This document shows, one piece after another, positions 48,898 to 58,121 of a DNA stretch of 64,000 bases. Location: assembly GCF_900105125.1 (NCBI RefSeq), contig NZ_LT629750.1, positions 5,173,001 through 5,237,000 of the forward strand. The letters run 5' to 3'. Under the pieces are notes generated by a model. It was not told the DNA's origin, did no database searches, and worked only from the letters and a program-made list of their open reading frames with translations. This DNA comes from Bradyrhizobium canariense (GTDB taxonomy: Bacteria > Pseudomonadota > Alphaproteobacteria > Rhizobiales > Xanthobacteraceae). Every line of letters begins with the position of its first letter. Positions within the stretch are counted from its first letter, which is position 1. The translations under genes were made by a program, and so were the position numbers.

Positions 48898-49174
48898 AAT
48901 CATACCTGACACGGCGAAAGTACGGGATCGAATCGGCGGGCACACTACCTGCGGCGAATCAGATCGGGTGCATTTTTTCGTGAGCAGATCCCGCCTCGAA
49001 ATTCTGTTTGGAGCGCCCCTGACGCGCCAACCGGCAATCGGCTGCCGGCCTGAAGCACTTCACTGTCCTTTTTCGGCACAGCCAGCGGCAAAACTGATGC
49101 AGAAAATCCACAGGTTAACCGATAATTAACGATGGACCTTGAAGCCGGCGCGCTGACTTGCTTTGATCGTACCC

Positions 49175-49684
49175 ATGAGCACAACCCTGATCGAGGTTCG
49201 GCCGGCCAAAGCTGCGGATGCAGCCGCGGTGGCGTCCACCCATGACGAAGCCTGGCGTTCGGCCTATCAGGGCATCATTCCCGGTGCCGAACTGGAGAAG
49301 CTGATCAACCGCCGCGGTCCGCAATGGTGGGACAGCGCGATCCGCAAGGGCAGCCGCGTCAGCGTGCTGGTGTTCGGCGACAAGGTCGCGGGCTATGCCA
49401 ATTACGGTCGCAACCGGGCCCGTAGCCTGCACTTCGAGGGCGAGATCTACGAGCTTTATCTGCGCCCGGAATTCCAGGGCCTCGGTTTCGGCCGCCGGCT
49501 GTTCACAGCCGCCCGGCGCGACCTGTTGCAGAGCGGCCTCAAGAGCATGGTGATTTGGGCGCTCTCCGACAACGATCCGGCGACGGAGTTTTATCGCGCC
49601 CTCGGCGGCCGCATGGTGGCGCGCTCGTCGGAAAAATTCGGGGCCAAGTCGCTCGACAAGGTTGCCTTCGCCTGGACCAACTGA
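49175..49684 (+). CDS. GNAT-family N-acetyltransferase
   Basis: A 169-residue protein from the ATG at 49175. EGEIYELYLRPEFQGLGFGRRLFTAARRDLL is the acetyl-CoA-binding motif A (Q/R-x-x-G-x-G/A), followed by IWALSDNDPATEFYRALGG. Acetyl acceptor unknown. No neighbouring gene suggests one. Confidence 0.9.
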   Translation: MSTTLIEVRPAKAADAAAVASTHDEAWRSAYQGIIPGAELEKLINRRGPQWWDSAIRKGSRVSVLVFGDKVAGYANYGRNRARSLHFEGEIYELYLRPEFQGLGFGRRLFTAARRDLLQSGLKSMVIWALSDNDPATEFYRALGGRMVARSSEKFGAKSLDKVAFAWTN

Positions 49685-49783
49685 GGTCTTCGAATCGGCC
49701 GGGTGGCGCTTGCCGCGTGGGAAGCCGACCTCGCCTGTGCTACGTCCTATTCAGCATAACCTTCAAATCTCGCGGAGCCCCGC

Positions 49784-50314
49784 ATGCGTATTGACGCCAT
49801 CTCGATCGGAATCGACCCACCGCGTGAGGTCAACGTTATCATCGAGGTGCCTGTTGGCGGCGAGCCGATCAAATACGAGATGGACAAAGAGGCCGGGACG
49901 CTGGTGGTCGACCGGTTTCTCTATACCGCGATGCGCTATCCCGGGAATTACGGCTTCATCCCGCACACGCTGTCGGGCGACGGCGATCCATGCGACGTGC
50001 TGGTGGCGAACACGCGCGCGATCGTGCCGGGCGCCGTGATGAGTGTGCGGCCCGTCGGCGTGCTCCTGATGGAAGATGAGGCAGGCGGCGACGAGAAAAT
50101 CATCGCGGTGCCGACGTCGAAGCTGACCCAGCGCTACGACAAGGTGAAAAACTATAACGACCTACCCGACATTACGCTGCAGCAGATCCAGCACTTCTTC
50201 GAGCATTACAAGGATCTCGAAAGCGGGAAATGGGTGAAGGTGCTGCGATGGGGCAATGCCGAGGAAGCGCACAGGCTGATCCTGGAAGGCATCGAGCGGG
50301 CGAAGAAGAAATAG
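49784..50314 (+). CDS. ppa: Inorganic pyrophosphatase, family I
   Basis: A 176-residue protein, normal for bacterial family I. It hydrolyses pyrophosphate with Mg2+. [42 protein letters not shown] (Asp-rich metal site) and [10 protein letters not shown] are the hallmarks. Starts at ATG 49784 after a CGGAG. Confidence 0.97.
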   Translation: MRIDAISIGIDPPREVNVIIEVPVGGEPIKYEMDKEAGTLVVDRFLYTAMRYPGNYGFIPHTLSGDGDPCDVLVANTRAIVPGAVMSVRPVGVLLMEDEAGGDEKIIAVPTSKLTQRYDKVKNYNDLPDITLQQIQHFFEHYKDLESGKWVKVLRWGNAEEAHRLILEGIERAKKK

Positions 50315-50330
50315 GTGTTGAGACGACGCC

Positions 50331-50438
50331 CGTCATTCCGGACGGGTCGCGAAAGCGAACCGATCCGGAATCTTGGGATTCCCCGATGTGCCATTGCACA
50401 TCTGAGCTTCGCATCTTCGATGCGCCCCGGAATGAGGG
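50331..50438. repeat. CGTCATTCCGG...GGAATGAGG dispersed repeat
   Basis: About 108 bp framed by cgtcattccgg and ccggaatgaggg, related to those at 46214 and 61337. Non-coding, in the space between the convergent ppa and folD. Confidence 0.8.
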
Positions 50439-50442
50439 TCTC

Positions 50443-51327
50443 TCAAACCGCCGGCGCCGGCAGGCCGCGGATGGCGCAGGCAGCGCGCAGCGTGTTCACC
50501 AGCAGGCACGCCACCGTCATCTGACCGACACCGCCGGGCACCGGCGTGATCGCCCCCGCCACGTTCAAGGCTTCCTGAAACGCGACATCGCCGACCAGAC
50601 GCGTCTTGCCATCGGCCTCCTGCAGCCGGTTGATCCCGACATCGATCACGGTGGCGCCCGGCTTGATCCAGGCGCCGCGCACCATCTCAGGCTTGCCGAC
50701 GGCCGCATAAACCAGGTCGGCGCGCGCGCACAATTGCGCAAGCTCGCGCGAGCGCGAATGCGCGATCGTCACCGTGGCGTTTTCATTCAGCAGCAACTGC
50801 ACCAGCGGACGACCCACCAGATTGGAGCGGCCGATCACGATGGCGTTCATGCCTTCGAGCGAGGCATGCACGCTCTTGGTGAGAATAATGCAGCCGAGCG
50901 GCGTGCATGGCGACAGCGCGGCCGATCCGCCGGCGAGGCGCCCGGCATTGTTCGGATGCAACCCATCGACATCCTTGGCGGGATCGATGGCGTTGATGAT
51001 GGTCTCGGTGTTCAGTGATTTCGGCAGCGGCAATTGTACCAGGATGCCGTGCACGGCGGGATCGCGATTGAGCTTTGCGATCAGTGCCAGCAAATCGCTC
51101 TCGGCGACATCGGCCGGGAGCTTGTGCTCGAACGACGCCATGCCGGCGGCCTGGGTCTGTTTATGCTTGCTGCGGACATACACTTCACTGGCGGGATCGC
51201 TGCCGACCAGCACCACCGCAAGACCCGGCGTGAGTTGATGTTCGCGCTGCACGCGGGCGACTTCATCGGCGACGCGTGCGCGTAGCTCCGCGGCAATGAT
51301 CTTTCCATCGATGATCCTGGCCGTCAT
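50443..51327 (-). CDS. folD: Bifunctional methylenetetrahydrofolate dehydrogenase/cyclohydrolase
   Basis: A 294-residue protein from the ATG at 51327 (AGGATTG upstream). It interconverts 5,10-methylene- and 10-formyl-tetrahydrofolate. Signatures: [56 protein letters not shown], and [31 protein letters not shown] (NADP site), [26 protein letters not shown]. It follows DUF167 by 13 bp and is the last gene of the yggT-DUF167-folD set. Confidence 0.97.
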   Translation of the reverse strand: MTARIIDGKIIAAELRARVADEVARVQREHQLTPGLAVVLVGSDPASEVYVRSKHKQTQAAGMASFEHKLPADVAESDLLALIAKLNRDPAVHGILVQLPLPKSLNTETIINAIDPAKDVDGLHPNNAGRLAGGSAALSPCTPLGCIILTKSVHASLEGMNAIVIGRSNLVGRPLVQLLLNENATVTIAHSRSRELAQLCARADLVYAAVGKPEMVRGAWIKPGATVIDVGINRLQEADGKTRLVGDVAFQEALNVAGAITPVPGGVGQMTVACLLVNTLRAACAIRGLPAPAV

Positions 51328-51340
51328 CTCAATCCTTTGT

Positions 51341-51667
51341 CTACAATCCATCCGGCTTCGCGGCGGTTAGTTTTCGCAATACCTCACCAAGCTTTGCGGG
51401 ATCGCCATCGACGGCCACTTGCTTGAGACGCGAAGTCACGCCCGACAGGATCCGCACCTTGGCCTTGGGCACGCCGAGCGCTTTCGCCAACATCTCCGTC
51501 ACGGCGCGATTGGCCTCGCCGCCTTCAGCGATGGCGCGGACGCGCACCTTGACCACGGCCCGACCGTTGGCGAGCGTCTCAATGCCGTCGATGTCGTCGC
51601 GACCGCCGCGCGGCGTCACGCGTAAAGCAACGCTGATGCCTTGAGCTGAGTAACGCCAGGGATCCAT
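51341..51667 (-). CDS. DUF167 (YggU) family protein
   Basis: A 108-residue soluble protein from the ATG at 51667 (GGAG upstream). [61 protein letters not shown] is the family core. Function unknown. It lies between yggT and folD. Confidence 0.92.
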   Translation of the reverse strand: MDPWRYSAQGISVALRVTPRGGRDDIDGIETLANGRAVVKVRVRAIAEGGEANRAVTEMLAKALGVPKAKVRILSGVTSRLKQVAVDGDPAKLGEVLRKLTAAKPDGL

Positions 51668-51697
51668 CAGACTCCGTCGAACGTCAAAAACACGCGA

Positions 51698-51988
51698 TCA
51701 GAATACGGCGGGGTAGATGTAATAGACGATCACCTTCTGGATAAACATGATGATCAGGATCAGGATGATCGGCGAGATGTCGAGGCCGCCGAGATTGGGC
51801 ATGAACGAGCGGATCGGCGCCAACAGCGGCTCGGTGATGCGGTAAAGGAACTCCGCCACCGCCGCCACGAACTGGTTGCGCGTATTCACGACATTGAACG
51901 CGATCAGCCAGGACAGGATGGCCGAGGCGATCAGCAGCCAGACGTAAAGATCAAGAACGATGAGAACAATGTCGAGAACGGCACGCAT
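51698..51988 (-). CDS. yggT: YggT-family membrane protein
   Basis: A 96-residue protein with two membrane segments: VLDIVLIVLDLYVWLLIASAILSWLIAFNVVN and ISPIILILIIMFIQKVIVYYIYPAVF. RITEPLLAPIRSFMPNLGGLDISP is the family signature. A longer ORF to 52330 crosses the tRNA and is rejected. Family members are linked to cell-envelope, osmotic or division functions. Ribosome-binding site is weak. Confidence 0.93.
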   Translation of the reverse strand: MRAVLDIVLIVLDLYVWLLIASAILSWLIAFNVVNTRNQFVAAVAEFLYRITEPLLAPIRSFMPNLGGLDISPIILILIIMFIQKVIVYYIYPAVF

Positions 51989-52183
51989 GAAAGGCTTACT
52001 CGCGGGTTTCCGTCGCGGATTGGACTTCCCGCTAGATATCGGTTCCCTCCCTGCCAAACAAGGGAAGTTCCGGGCCAAGGGCATGGAAAACAACGATTTC
52101 GGCGTTCTTGACTTGCCCTTGGCGCGGATTGTAAATGGCGTTAACTGCTGGCCGCCTGCGATGATATCGAAGGCGGCCACGGA

Positions 52184-52259
<76 letters not shown>

Positions 52260-52374
52260 GCCTTCGCAGGCTGCGCCTGCTTCGGCTCGGCGAGCCCTAA
52301 CGTAGCGAGGGCTGCCGCGTCGTAGCCCATAGGGCGAAGACGGGCCTCGGCACCAAAAGCTCCCGCGGATAATT
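52260..52374. repeat. Intergenic repeat-like sequence after tRNA-Ala
   Basis: A GC-rich stretch of short self-similar pieces (cttcgcaggctgcgcctgcttcggctcggcgagccctaacg and a later gggcgaagacgggcc) of the kind dispersed in this genus. It has no copy of the tRNA 3' end beyond the tRNA itself, so no attachment site is proposed. Confidence 0.5.
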
Positions 52375-52467
52375 TCAGCGCCGCTTCTCCACAAAACTCG
52401 CGACGCCTTCACGAAAATCGCCGCCGCGCAGCGCCAGCAGCATCTCGACCGTGCGTTTGTTATTGGC
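52375..52467 (-). pseudogene. Relic: C-terminal 30 codons of an enoyl-CoA hydratase
   Basis: The minus-strand frame ending at TGA 52377-52375 encodes ANNKRTVEMLLALRGGDF followed by REGVASFVEKRR. This has the look of the C terminus of an enoyl-CoA hydratase/isomerase (TVEMLLALRGGDFREGVASFVEKR). The frame continues upstream without a hydratase domain. It is a decayed remnant between tRNA-Ala and a GATase gene. The identification is by motif memory only. Confidence 0.6.
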
Positions 52468-52590
52468 TTGCGCACCCGGACGGCAATACTTGCAGCCGCA
52501 TCGGATTAGTTGCCGTTTGGTTTTTGACAGCATCACACCGGAAGGTCCGAAAAGACTTCGGGAAAGCCCCGCGACAAAAACGCTTCGCGC

Positions 52591-53391
52591 TTATTCGGCG
52601 GCTTGCGCCATCAATGACATCGGCGCGCGGGCGAGCCAGCCCTGGAGAAATCGCTTCAGCCACGCGCGCTCGGTGACATCATGCACGGCACGATCGGCAA
52701 AGTGATGATGGCGCTCCCGCGCGCCCGGCAGGCCGAGGCGCTCGCAACCGCGCGTGGTCCAGCGATGCATCATCGCGTAGGTCACGTCAGGATGAAACTG
52801 GAAGCCGAACGCGTGACCCGCCTGGATCGCTTCCACCGGAAAGTCACTTCCCTCGGCGAGCAATTCGGCACCCGCCGGAAGCTCAAATCCCTCACCGTGC
52901 CAGTGATAGACGTGGTCAGGCCAATCCGGACAGAGCGAGAGACCAGCCGCCGTCGGCCGGATTGGGTAGTAGCCGATCTGCGCCCGGCCCTGCGGATGCG
53001 GCGCAACGCGGCCGCCGAGTTGCTTGGCCAGCATCTGGGCGCCCAGGCAAATGCCCAGAAACGGCCGTTGCTCGCGCAGCGGCACGGCGATCCAGTCGAT
53101 CTCCTGGCGAACGTAATCATCCGGATCGTTCGCGCTCATCGGGCCGCCGAAAATAACCGCGCCGGCGTGATCATCCAGCGTCGCGGGCAGCGGATCGCCA
53201 AACCGCGGACGCCTGACATCCAGCCTGTGGCCGAGCGCCCGCAACACATTGCCGACGCGCCCCGGCGTCGAGGTTTCCTGGTGCAGGACGATCAGAACCG
53301 GTAGCAGGGGTTCGGGCGCTGGAGCTGCGGAAGCGGCGCCGGGGAGGCGCAGCACGGTTTCGTCATTGATTTCGACCGACTGAAACGACAT
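52591..53391 (-). CDS. Class I glutamine amidotransferase-like protein
   Basis: A 266-residue protein from the ATG at 53391. GATase1 core: GAVIFGGPMSAND, FLGICLGAQMLAKQLGG (C115 nucleophile), HWHGEGFELP and FQFHPDVT where the catalytic His lies. The usual HPE is HPD here, a variation I have seen in this subfamily. Stand-alone GATases of this kind (GMP-synthase-like) hydrolyse glutamine or other amides in unknown pathways. No synthetase partner is nearby. Confidence 0.88.
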   Translation of the reverse strand: MSFQSVEINDETVLRLPGAASAAPAPEPLLPVLIVLHQETSTPGRVGNVLRALGHRLDVRRPRFGDPLPATLDDHAGAVIFGGPMSANDPDDYVRQEIDWIAVPLREQRPFLGICLGAQMLAKQLGGRVAPHPQGRAQIGYYPIRPTAAGLSLCPDWPDHVYHWHGEGFELPAGAELLAEGSDFPVEAIQAGHAFGFQFHPDVTYAMMHRWTTRGCERLGLPGARERHHHFADRAVHDVTERAWLKRFLQGWLARAPMSLMAQAAE

Positions 53392-53510
53392 CGTTTTCGT
53401 GTTGGCGGCAATGAGCCGGGAATCGTACCTAAGCAACCGTTAATTTCAGGTGAGCTTTGGGTCATGTTCAAAGCAAATCACGGGCCAAAAGCCGGATGCG
53501 AGGCAGCCTA

Positions 53511-54290
53511 TCAGCGCTTTCGCAACTGAAAACGGCCGACGGCGGCCAGGATAAATCCGCGCGGAAACAGCCTCAGCAGCAGCGGCACGATCTTGATCCC
53601 GACGCCGGGCATCACGGCGCGTTTGTTCGACATCAATCCGCGGTACCCTTCCCGCGCGACGTCGGCTGCAGAGACGTTGAGAACTGCCGAGTCGAATCCG
53701 GGCGAAAACCCCGCCCTCGCCTGAAATTCCGACGGCACCGGACCGGGACACACCACGGTCACGCGCACACCGCGCGGCGCAAGCTCCTGGCGCAGCGCTT
53801 CGGTAAACGACAGCACATAAGCCTTGGACGCATAATAGATCGCCATCCCCGGGCCCGGCAGAAAGCCGGCGATCGAACCGACATTGAGGATGCCGCCGCG
53901 ATGCCGGATCAGGCTGTCGGAAAACCGCAACGATAGTTCGGTCAGCGCGCGGATATTGACGGCGATGATGCTGAGCTGTGCGGCACGATCCATCTCGATC
54001 GCATTACCAAACAAGCCGAAGCCGGCATTGTTGACGACGAACTCGACATCCACGCCCGCTTCATCCAGCGCGGCGGCGATTTTATCGCCCGCATCGGGCT
54101 GCTCGAGATCGCATGGAATGACAATCGGCGCCGCGCGGCCGGCCACAGCGATTTCGCCTGCCAGCTTGTTCAGGCGATCCACGCGTCGCGCTACCAGCGC
54201 CACACGATGGCCGTTCGACGCGAACACGCGCGCGAACTCGGCGCCTATCCCAGCCGAGGCTCCCGTAATCAGCGTCACAACCTCGGTCAC
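53511..54290 (-). CDS. SDR-family oxidoreductase
   Basis: A 259-residue short-chain dehydrogenase from a GTG at 54290. TLITGASAGIGAEFARVFA is the cofactor motif, NNAGFGLFG the structural motif, NVGSIAGFLPGPGMAIYYASKAYVLSFTEAL the catalytic Ser-Tyr-Lys region, and the C terminus has hydrophobic residues (VPLLLRLFPRGFILAAVGRF) as in the DltE/YqjQ subgroup. Substrate not known. Confidence 0.9.
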   Translation of the reverse strand: MTEVVTLITGASAGIGAEFARVFASNGHRVALVARRVDRLNKLAGEIAVAGRAAPIVIPCDLEQPDAGDKIAAALDEAGVDVEFVVNNAGFGLFGNAIEMDRAAQLSIIAVNIRALTELSLRFSDSLIRHRGGILNVGSIAGFLPGPGMAIYYASKAYVLSFTEALRQELAPRGVRVTVVCPGPVPSEFQARAGFSPGFDSAVLNVSAADVAREGYRGLMSNKRAVMPGVGIKIVPLLLRLFPRGFILAAVGRFQLRKR

Positions 54291-54589
54291 GATTCGATGC
54301 TCTTAGTTCGTTAACAAGATCAGCGGCCAGCGCCGGAAAGAGCATACGCTTTAGGCGGGACGGGCGTCACCTGCAAGTGACCCGCAGGCATAACGTCTTG
54401 CCCGAGATACAGAGGCAGAATTGAACAGCAATAATTGGGGGTCGACCGCAGCCGGGCGGCCGGCACATTAAAAATCGGTCATGTCGGGCGGCGCGTCACC
54501 GCACCGCACCAAAGCATGATCCCGCTCTGAAGAACCGCGTTAACTAAATGTAACGCGACGCGTCTGATCCAACCAAGCTGGAGCCAACG
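54291..54589. other. Intergenic region without credible gene
   Basis: 299 bp between the SDR and the TerB gene, both minus. It holds the SDR's promoter region, a partial GCATGATC half-repeat (about 54513) and a few weak inverted repeats. No credible ORF, no RNA gene recognised. Confidence 0.5.
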
Positions 54590-55093
54590 TTAGGTCGTAA
54601 CACCAGCGATATCCGAGCCGCCCTTGACCGGCGCCGATCGCTTTTCGGCGACACGATGCTTGAGATCGATCCGGTCGCGCGACGACACTGCCAAAAGATC
54701 GGCCGCGCGCCACACCACGTTGTCCTCGAACTCGCTGACCTCACCATCGGCATATACCAGCTCCCACATCATTTCGACGATGCGAAGCCGGCCCTGATCG
54801 TTCACCGAACGCATAATGACGCTGGTGAAATGATAGAGATCCACCGCCTCGCCCTCGACCAGCGTCGCGGACGCGATCAACTGATCCGCGGTACCCGGAT
54901 CGAGCCCGAAATGGCTTTCGAGCAGGCTGTGAAGCTTGCGCTTTTCAAGCTCCGACGGTTCGCCGTCGAGCGAAATGACATGGATCAAAAGCGCCGTGGC
55001 CGCGAGACGATATCCGGTATCGTCAAAACTCCGCTCGTGATGCCCATTGGGAGAAACAACGTCGGCAATGAATTGGCGTAATCCGTCCAGCAT
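54590..55093 (-). CDS. TerB-like (tellurite-resistance) protein
   Basis: A 167-residue protein from the ATG at 55093. The helical TerB core is seen in TGYRLAATALLIHVISLDGEPSELEKRKLHSLLESHFGL and RLRIVEMMWELVYADGEVSEFEDNVVWRAADLLAV, with conserved Asp/Glu that bind Ca2+ in this fold. It is not part of a ter operon here. Function outside tellurite resistance is common. Confidence 0.87.
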   Translation of the reverse strand: MLDGLRQFIADVVSPNGHHERSFDDTGYRLAATALLIHVISLDGEPSELEKRKLHSLLESHFGLDPGTADQLIASATLVEGEAVDLYHFTSVIMRSVNDQGRLRIVEMMWELVYADGEVSEFEDNVVWRAADLLAVSSRDRIDLKHRVAEKRSAPVKGGSDIAGVTT

Positions 55094-55265
55094 CAATCTC
55101 TACCGTAGTGGGTGAAACCCGTTGGCCGCCTCGCCGGCGGCGATGACCGATATATGGGCCGGAAAATCAACCCGCGCAATCCATGCCGGTTCCGCGCGCC
55201 GCATTACGTTTCGGCAATCTCTGGCGCGAATTTAGCAAGGATATGCCGGTTTGCGATCGGGCGAG

Positions 55266-56675
55266 CTAAGGTATCTCATACACCACCATCTTGTCGGCGA
55301 TGCCGCGCAGCGCCGCCCGCTTCTGAATGGGCTTGATCGATTCTCTCTCCAGGAGTTCTGCCACTGCGGGCGCGACAATCACGGGCTCCGTGATGTGGAT
55401 CTCCTGCGAAGTCGACAGGCTCTGAACCCTGGCTGCAATATTGACGGTCTGGCCGAAATAATCCTGCCGTTCATTGAGCATGACCGCAAGGCAAGGACCT
55501 TCATGGATACCGATCTTGACGATGAGGTCGCCGGTCCCGCGTTGCGCGTTGAGAGCTTCCATGGCGGAGCGCATCCGCAATCCCGCTATAATGGCGTGCT
55601 CGGGCCTGATGAAGGTGGCCATCACGGCATCGCCGATCGTCTTCACCACTGCACCCTTCTCCGAGGCGATAATTTCCAGCAGAGCGTGGAAATGCGCGCG
55701 CACCAGATCGAAGGCAGCGAGATCGCCGACGCGTTCATAGAGGGCTGTCGAGCCCTTCAGGTCGGTGAACAGGAAGGTCAGCGAGGTGATCTTGAGGCGC
55801 TGATCGATATTGAGATTATCGGCCTTGAAGACGTCGCGGAAGGTCTGGTTCGACAGCATCCGCTTGGCGGTGAGGAACGGCTTGCGCTTGCCGATCAAAT
55901 GATGAAGGGCATCGGCCGCAATGAAGACCGTGGGCAACGTCCGCACACCGGCCTGGTTGTCGAGCGACAGCCGCAACGGGCCCGGGCGCATCGTCGTGGT
56001 TCCAGTCGGTGCGTGCCCTTTATTGTAGATCAGCGATAGCTGCTGGCGCTCCTTGGTCGGCTCGCCCTGGACGTCGATAAACTGGGCGGAGTGCGTCACC
56101 GGCTCGAATACGATGATGAATTGCGGCGGCAATTGCAGCGACAGCACCGCCTTTTCGCCGGCCGGCAATTCGAGCGCGTCCAGCGTCACCTCGTCAGTCA
56201 GCGACTCGAACGAATCCTTGTCGAGGTCGACGCCAGAACTCCAGAATACCTGCTTGAAATATTCCCAGAGCGGCAGCGTGTTCGGATCGTGCGCCGCAAT
56301 CCGTCTGGTCTTGGGACTGACGGTGAAGGCGACTTCGACCTGCTCATCGACCGAGGCCTCATAACCGCAAGCGCACATGCCGCAATGATAATCGTCATGG
56401 CGCAACGATTTCAGGGTGCTGTGGGCATCCAGCACGCCGCTGCAGCCGGGACAAAGCACATTCCAGGTCAGATCGAACAGCCCCAGCCGTGAGGCATGGA
56501 GGAAACCGGAAATCACCCGTTCTTCATCGAGGCCGTTTCGCTTCGAAAAATCCAGCACGTTGATCCGGTTGAGCTCGTGGTCCTCGCCCTGATCGACCAG
56601 CCGCGCGATCGCATCGGCAACCACCGGATCTGCGGTCTGCTTTAATACTGAAATCTCGGCCTGAATGTTACTCAT
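55266..56675 (-). CDS. Class III adenylate/guanylate cyclase with zinc-ribbon-type N-terminal domain (DUF5939)
   Basis: A 469-residue protein. The N-terminal half resembles DUF5939 and includes a Cys pair and triplet (C75, C78, C98, C101, C103 in CPGC, CGM, CAC) that look like a zinc ribbon. The C-terminal class III domain has metal-binding D305 (FTDLKGST) and D349 (TIGDAV) and the transition-state pair N412 and R416 (YFGQTVNIAARV). It should make cAMP (or cGMP). It starts 12 bp after the cytochrome P450 stop, so the two are likely co-transcribed. Confidence 0.92.
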   Translation of the reverse strand: MSNIQAEISVLKQTADPVVADAIARLVDQGEDHELNRINVLDFSKRNGLDEERVISGFLHASRLGLFDLTWNVLCPGCSGVLDAHSTLKSLRHDDYHCGMCACGYEASVDEQVEVAFTVSPKTRRIAAHDPNTLPLWEYFKQVFWSSGVDLDKDSFESLTDEVTLDALELPAGEKAVLSLQLPPQFIIVFEPVTHSAQFIDVQGEPTKERQQLSLIYNKGHAPTGTTTMRPGPLRLSLDNQAGVRTLPTVFIAADALHHLIGKRKPFLTAKRMLSNQTFRDVFKADNLNIDQRLKITSLTFLFTDLKGSTALYERVGDLAAFDLVRAHFHALLEIIASEKGAVVKTIGDAVMATFIRPEHAIIAGLRMRSAMEALNAQRGTGDLIVKIGIHEGPCLAVMLNERQDYFGQTVNIAARVQSLSTSQEIHITEPVIVAPAVAELLERESIKPIQKRAALRGIADKMVVYEIP

Positions 56676-56687
56676 ATCGGAACCCCG

Positions 56688-58091
56688 TCAGCGCGGTGAA
56701 ATGGTGAACATCGGCGAGCGATCGGGCTGCGTCGTGACCACGCCGATCGGCATGACCGGATCCTTGTCGAGCAGTTCGACGCGGAACGTACCGATCAGCC
56801 TGGCAAGCGCCAGCGTCGCCTCCACGAGCGCAAAATGGGCGCCGATGCAGACCCGCGCGCCGACCCCGAACGGCAGATAGGCAAAACGATCGGGCGGTGG
56901 CGAGGGCGACATGAAGCGGGACGGGATGAACGCGTTCGGATCGTGCCACAGCTTTTCATGCCGATGTAAAAGCCAGGGCGCAATCAGGATTACATCCCTC
57001 TTCCTGACCGGAAGTCCGGCAATGGTGTCCGGCGCAGCAGCCGCGCGCGCGATCAGGAAGGCCGGCGGATAAAGCCGCATTGTCTCGTCGATCACGGCGC
57101 GGGTAAATTTCAGCCGATCGATGTCGAGCGCGCCGTCAGCGCTTACGCGCTGAACCTCATCGGCCAATTCGTCCTGCGCAACCGGGTCGAGCGCGAGCAG
57201 ATACAGCGCCCAGAACAGCGCGGTCGCCGTGGTCTCGTGGCCGGCAAGGATCATCGTCGCCACCTGATCGCCGAGCTGTTCGTCGGAGAAGGATTCGCCG
57301 GTCTCGGGATCGCGGGCGGCCTCCATCAGGTCAAACAGATCGCGCAGCGGTGCGCCTTCCTTCTTGCCGGCGGCGCGGCGTTCCGCCATCAGCATCGCGA
57401 TGAAACGCGTCCATCGCCGGCGGAAGCGCGCGCGAGAAAAATCCTGCGGACTGGGCCAGCCCAGCGGCAGCAGCAGATCGAGAAAATGCGGTCGCGCCAG
57501 CCGCTCGCCATAGTCCACCACGAAGTCGCGTAGCGTCGGGCCGTGACGGTCCATCCCCAATGAGAACATGGTGCGTCCGGCAATCTCGAGCGTCATTCGC
57601 TGCATCACTTCACGCAGATCGACCGGGGCGCTGCCCTTCTCCCGGAGCGTTGCAACCGTCTCATCGATTGCGGCGATCATGTGCGGCACAAGCGTCGCGA
57701 CGGCGCGTGGCGTGAAAGCTGGCGCCAGCGTTCGCCGCTGATATTTCCAGGCACGCCCCTCGGCAGTCAGCAGGCCTTCGCCGAGCATCGGACGCAGCAC
57801 CCGGATGCCCGCAGGCGTTCGGGTATAGTTCTCGTAATTGTCGACCAGCACATGCCGGATCGCATCAGGCGTATTGAGAATGAAGCTGCTGCGCCCGAAG
57901 AAACTGCCCTGGATCACATCCTCTTCGTAGGCGCGCTGGCCCCAGGTTGCGATCGCGCTCTTGCGCATCGCCGTCATCCGGCCCAGCGCGGTCATGGTGT
58001 CGGGCGCGCGCGGCGGGCTCGGCGGCACCAGGGGCCGACGTGGCGCTGACGTCCCAGGCTCAGCAGCGTGATGGGCTTCGGCTATGCTCAC
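56688..58091 (-). CDS. Cytochrome P450
   Basis: A 467-residue protein from a GTG at 58091 (GGAGG six bases upstream). AGHETT at 283-288 is the oxygen-binding I-helix motif, ETMR at 336-339 the ExxR, and the heme-ligand loop PFGVGARVCIG has C415. It oxidises an unknown hydrophobic substrate. No ferredoxin or reductase gene is next to it. It lies between the Tat hydrolase and the cyclase genes with 30 and 12 bp spacers, suggesting one operon. Confidence 0.97.
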   Translation of the reverse strand: MSIAEAHHAAEPGTSAPRRPLVPPSPPRAPDTMTALGRMTAMRKSAIATWGQRAYEEDVIQGSFFGRSSFILNTPDAIRHVLVDNYENYTRTPAGIRVLRPMLGEGLLTAEGRAWKYQRRTLAPAFTPRAVATLVPHMIAAIDETVATLREKGSAPVDLREVMQRMTLEIAGRTMFSLGMDRHGPTLRDFVVDYGERLARPHFLDLLLPLGWPSPQDFSRARFRRRWTRFIAMLMAERRAAGKKEGAPLRDLFDLMEAARDPETGESFSDEQLGDQVATMILAGHETTATALFWALYLLALDPVAQDELADEVQRVSADGALDIDRLKFTRAVIDETMRLYPPAFLIARAAAAPDTIAGLPVRKRDVILIAPWLLHRHEKLWHDPNAFIPSRFMSPSPPPDRFAYLPFGVGARVCIGAHFALVEATLALARLIGTFRVELLDKDPVMPIGVVTTQPDRSPMFTISPR

Positions 58092-58121
58092 ATGCGGCCT
58101 CCGAGACAGGGTGCAGGACAG

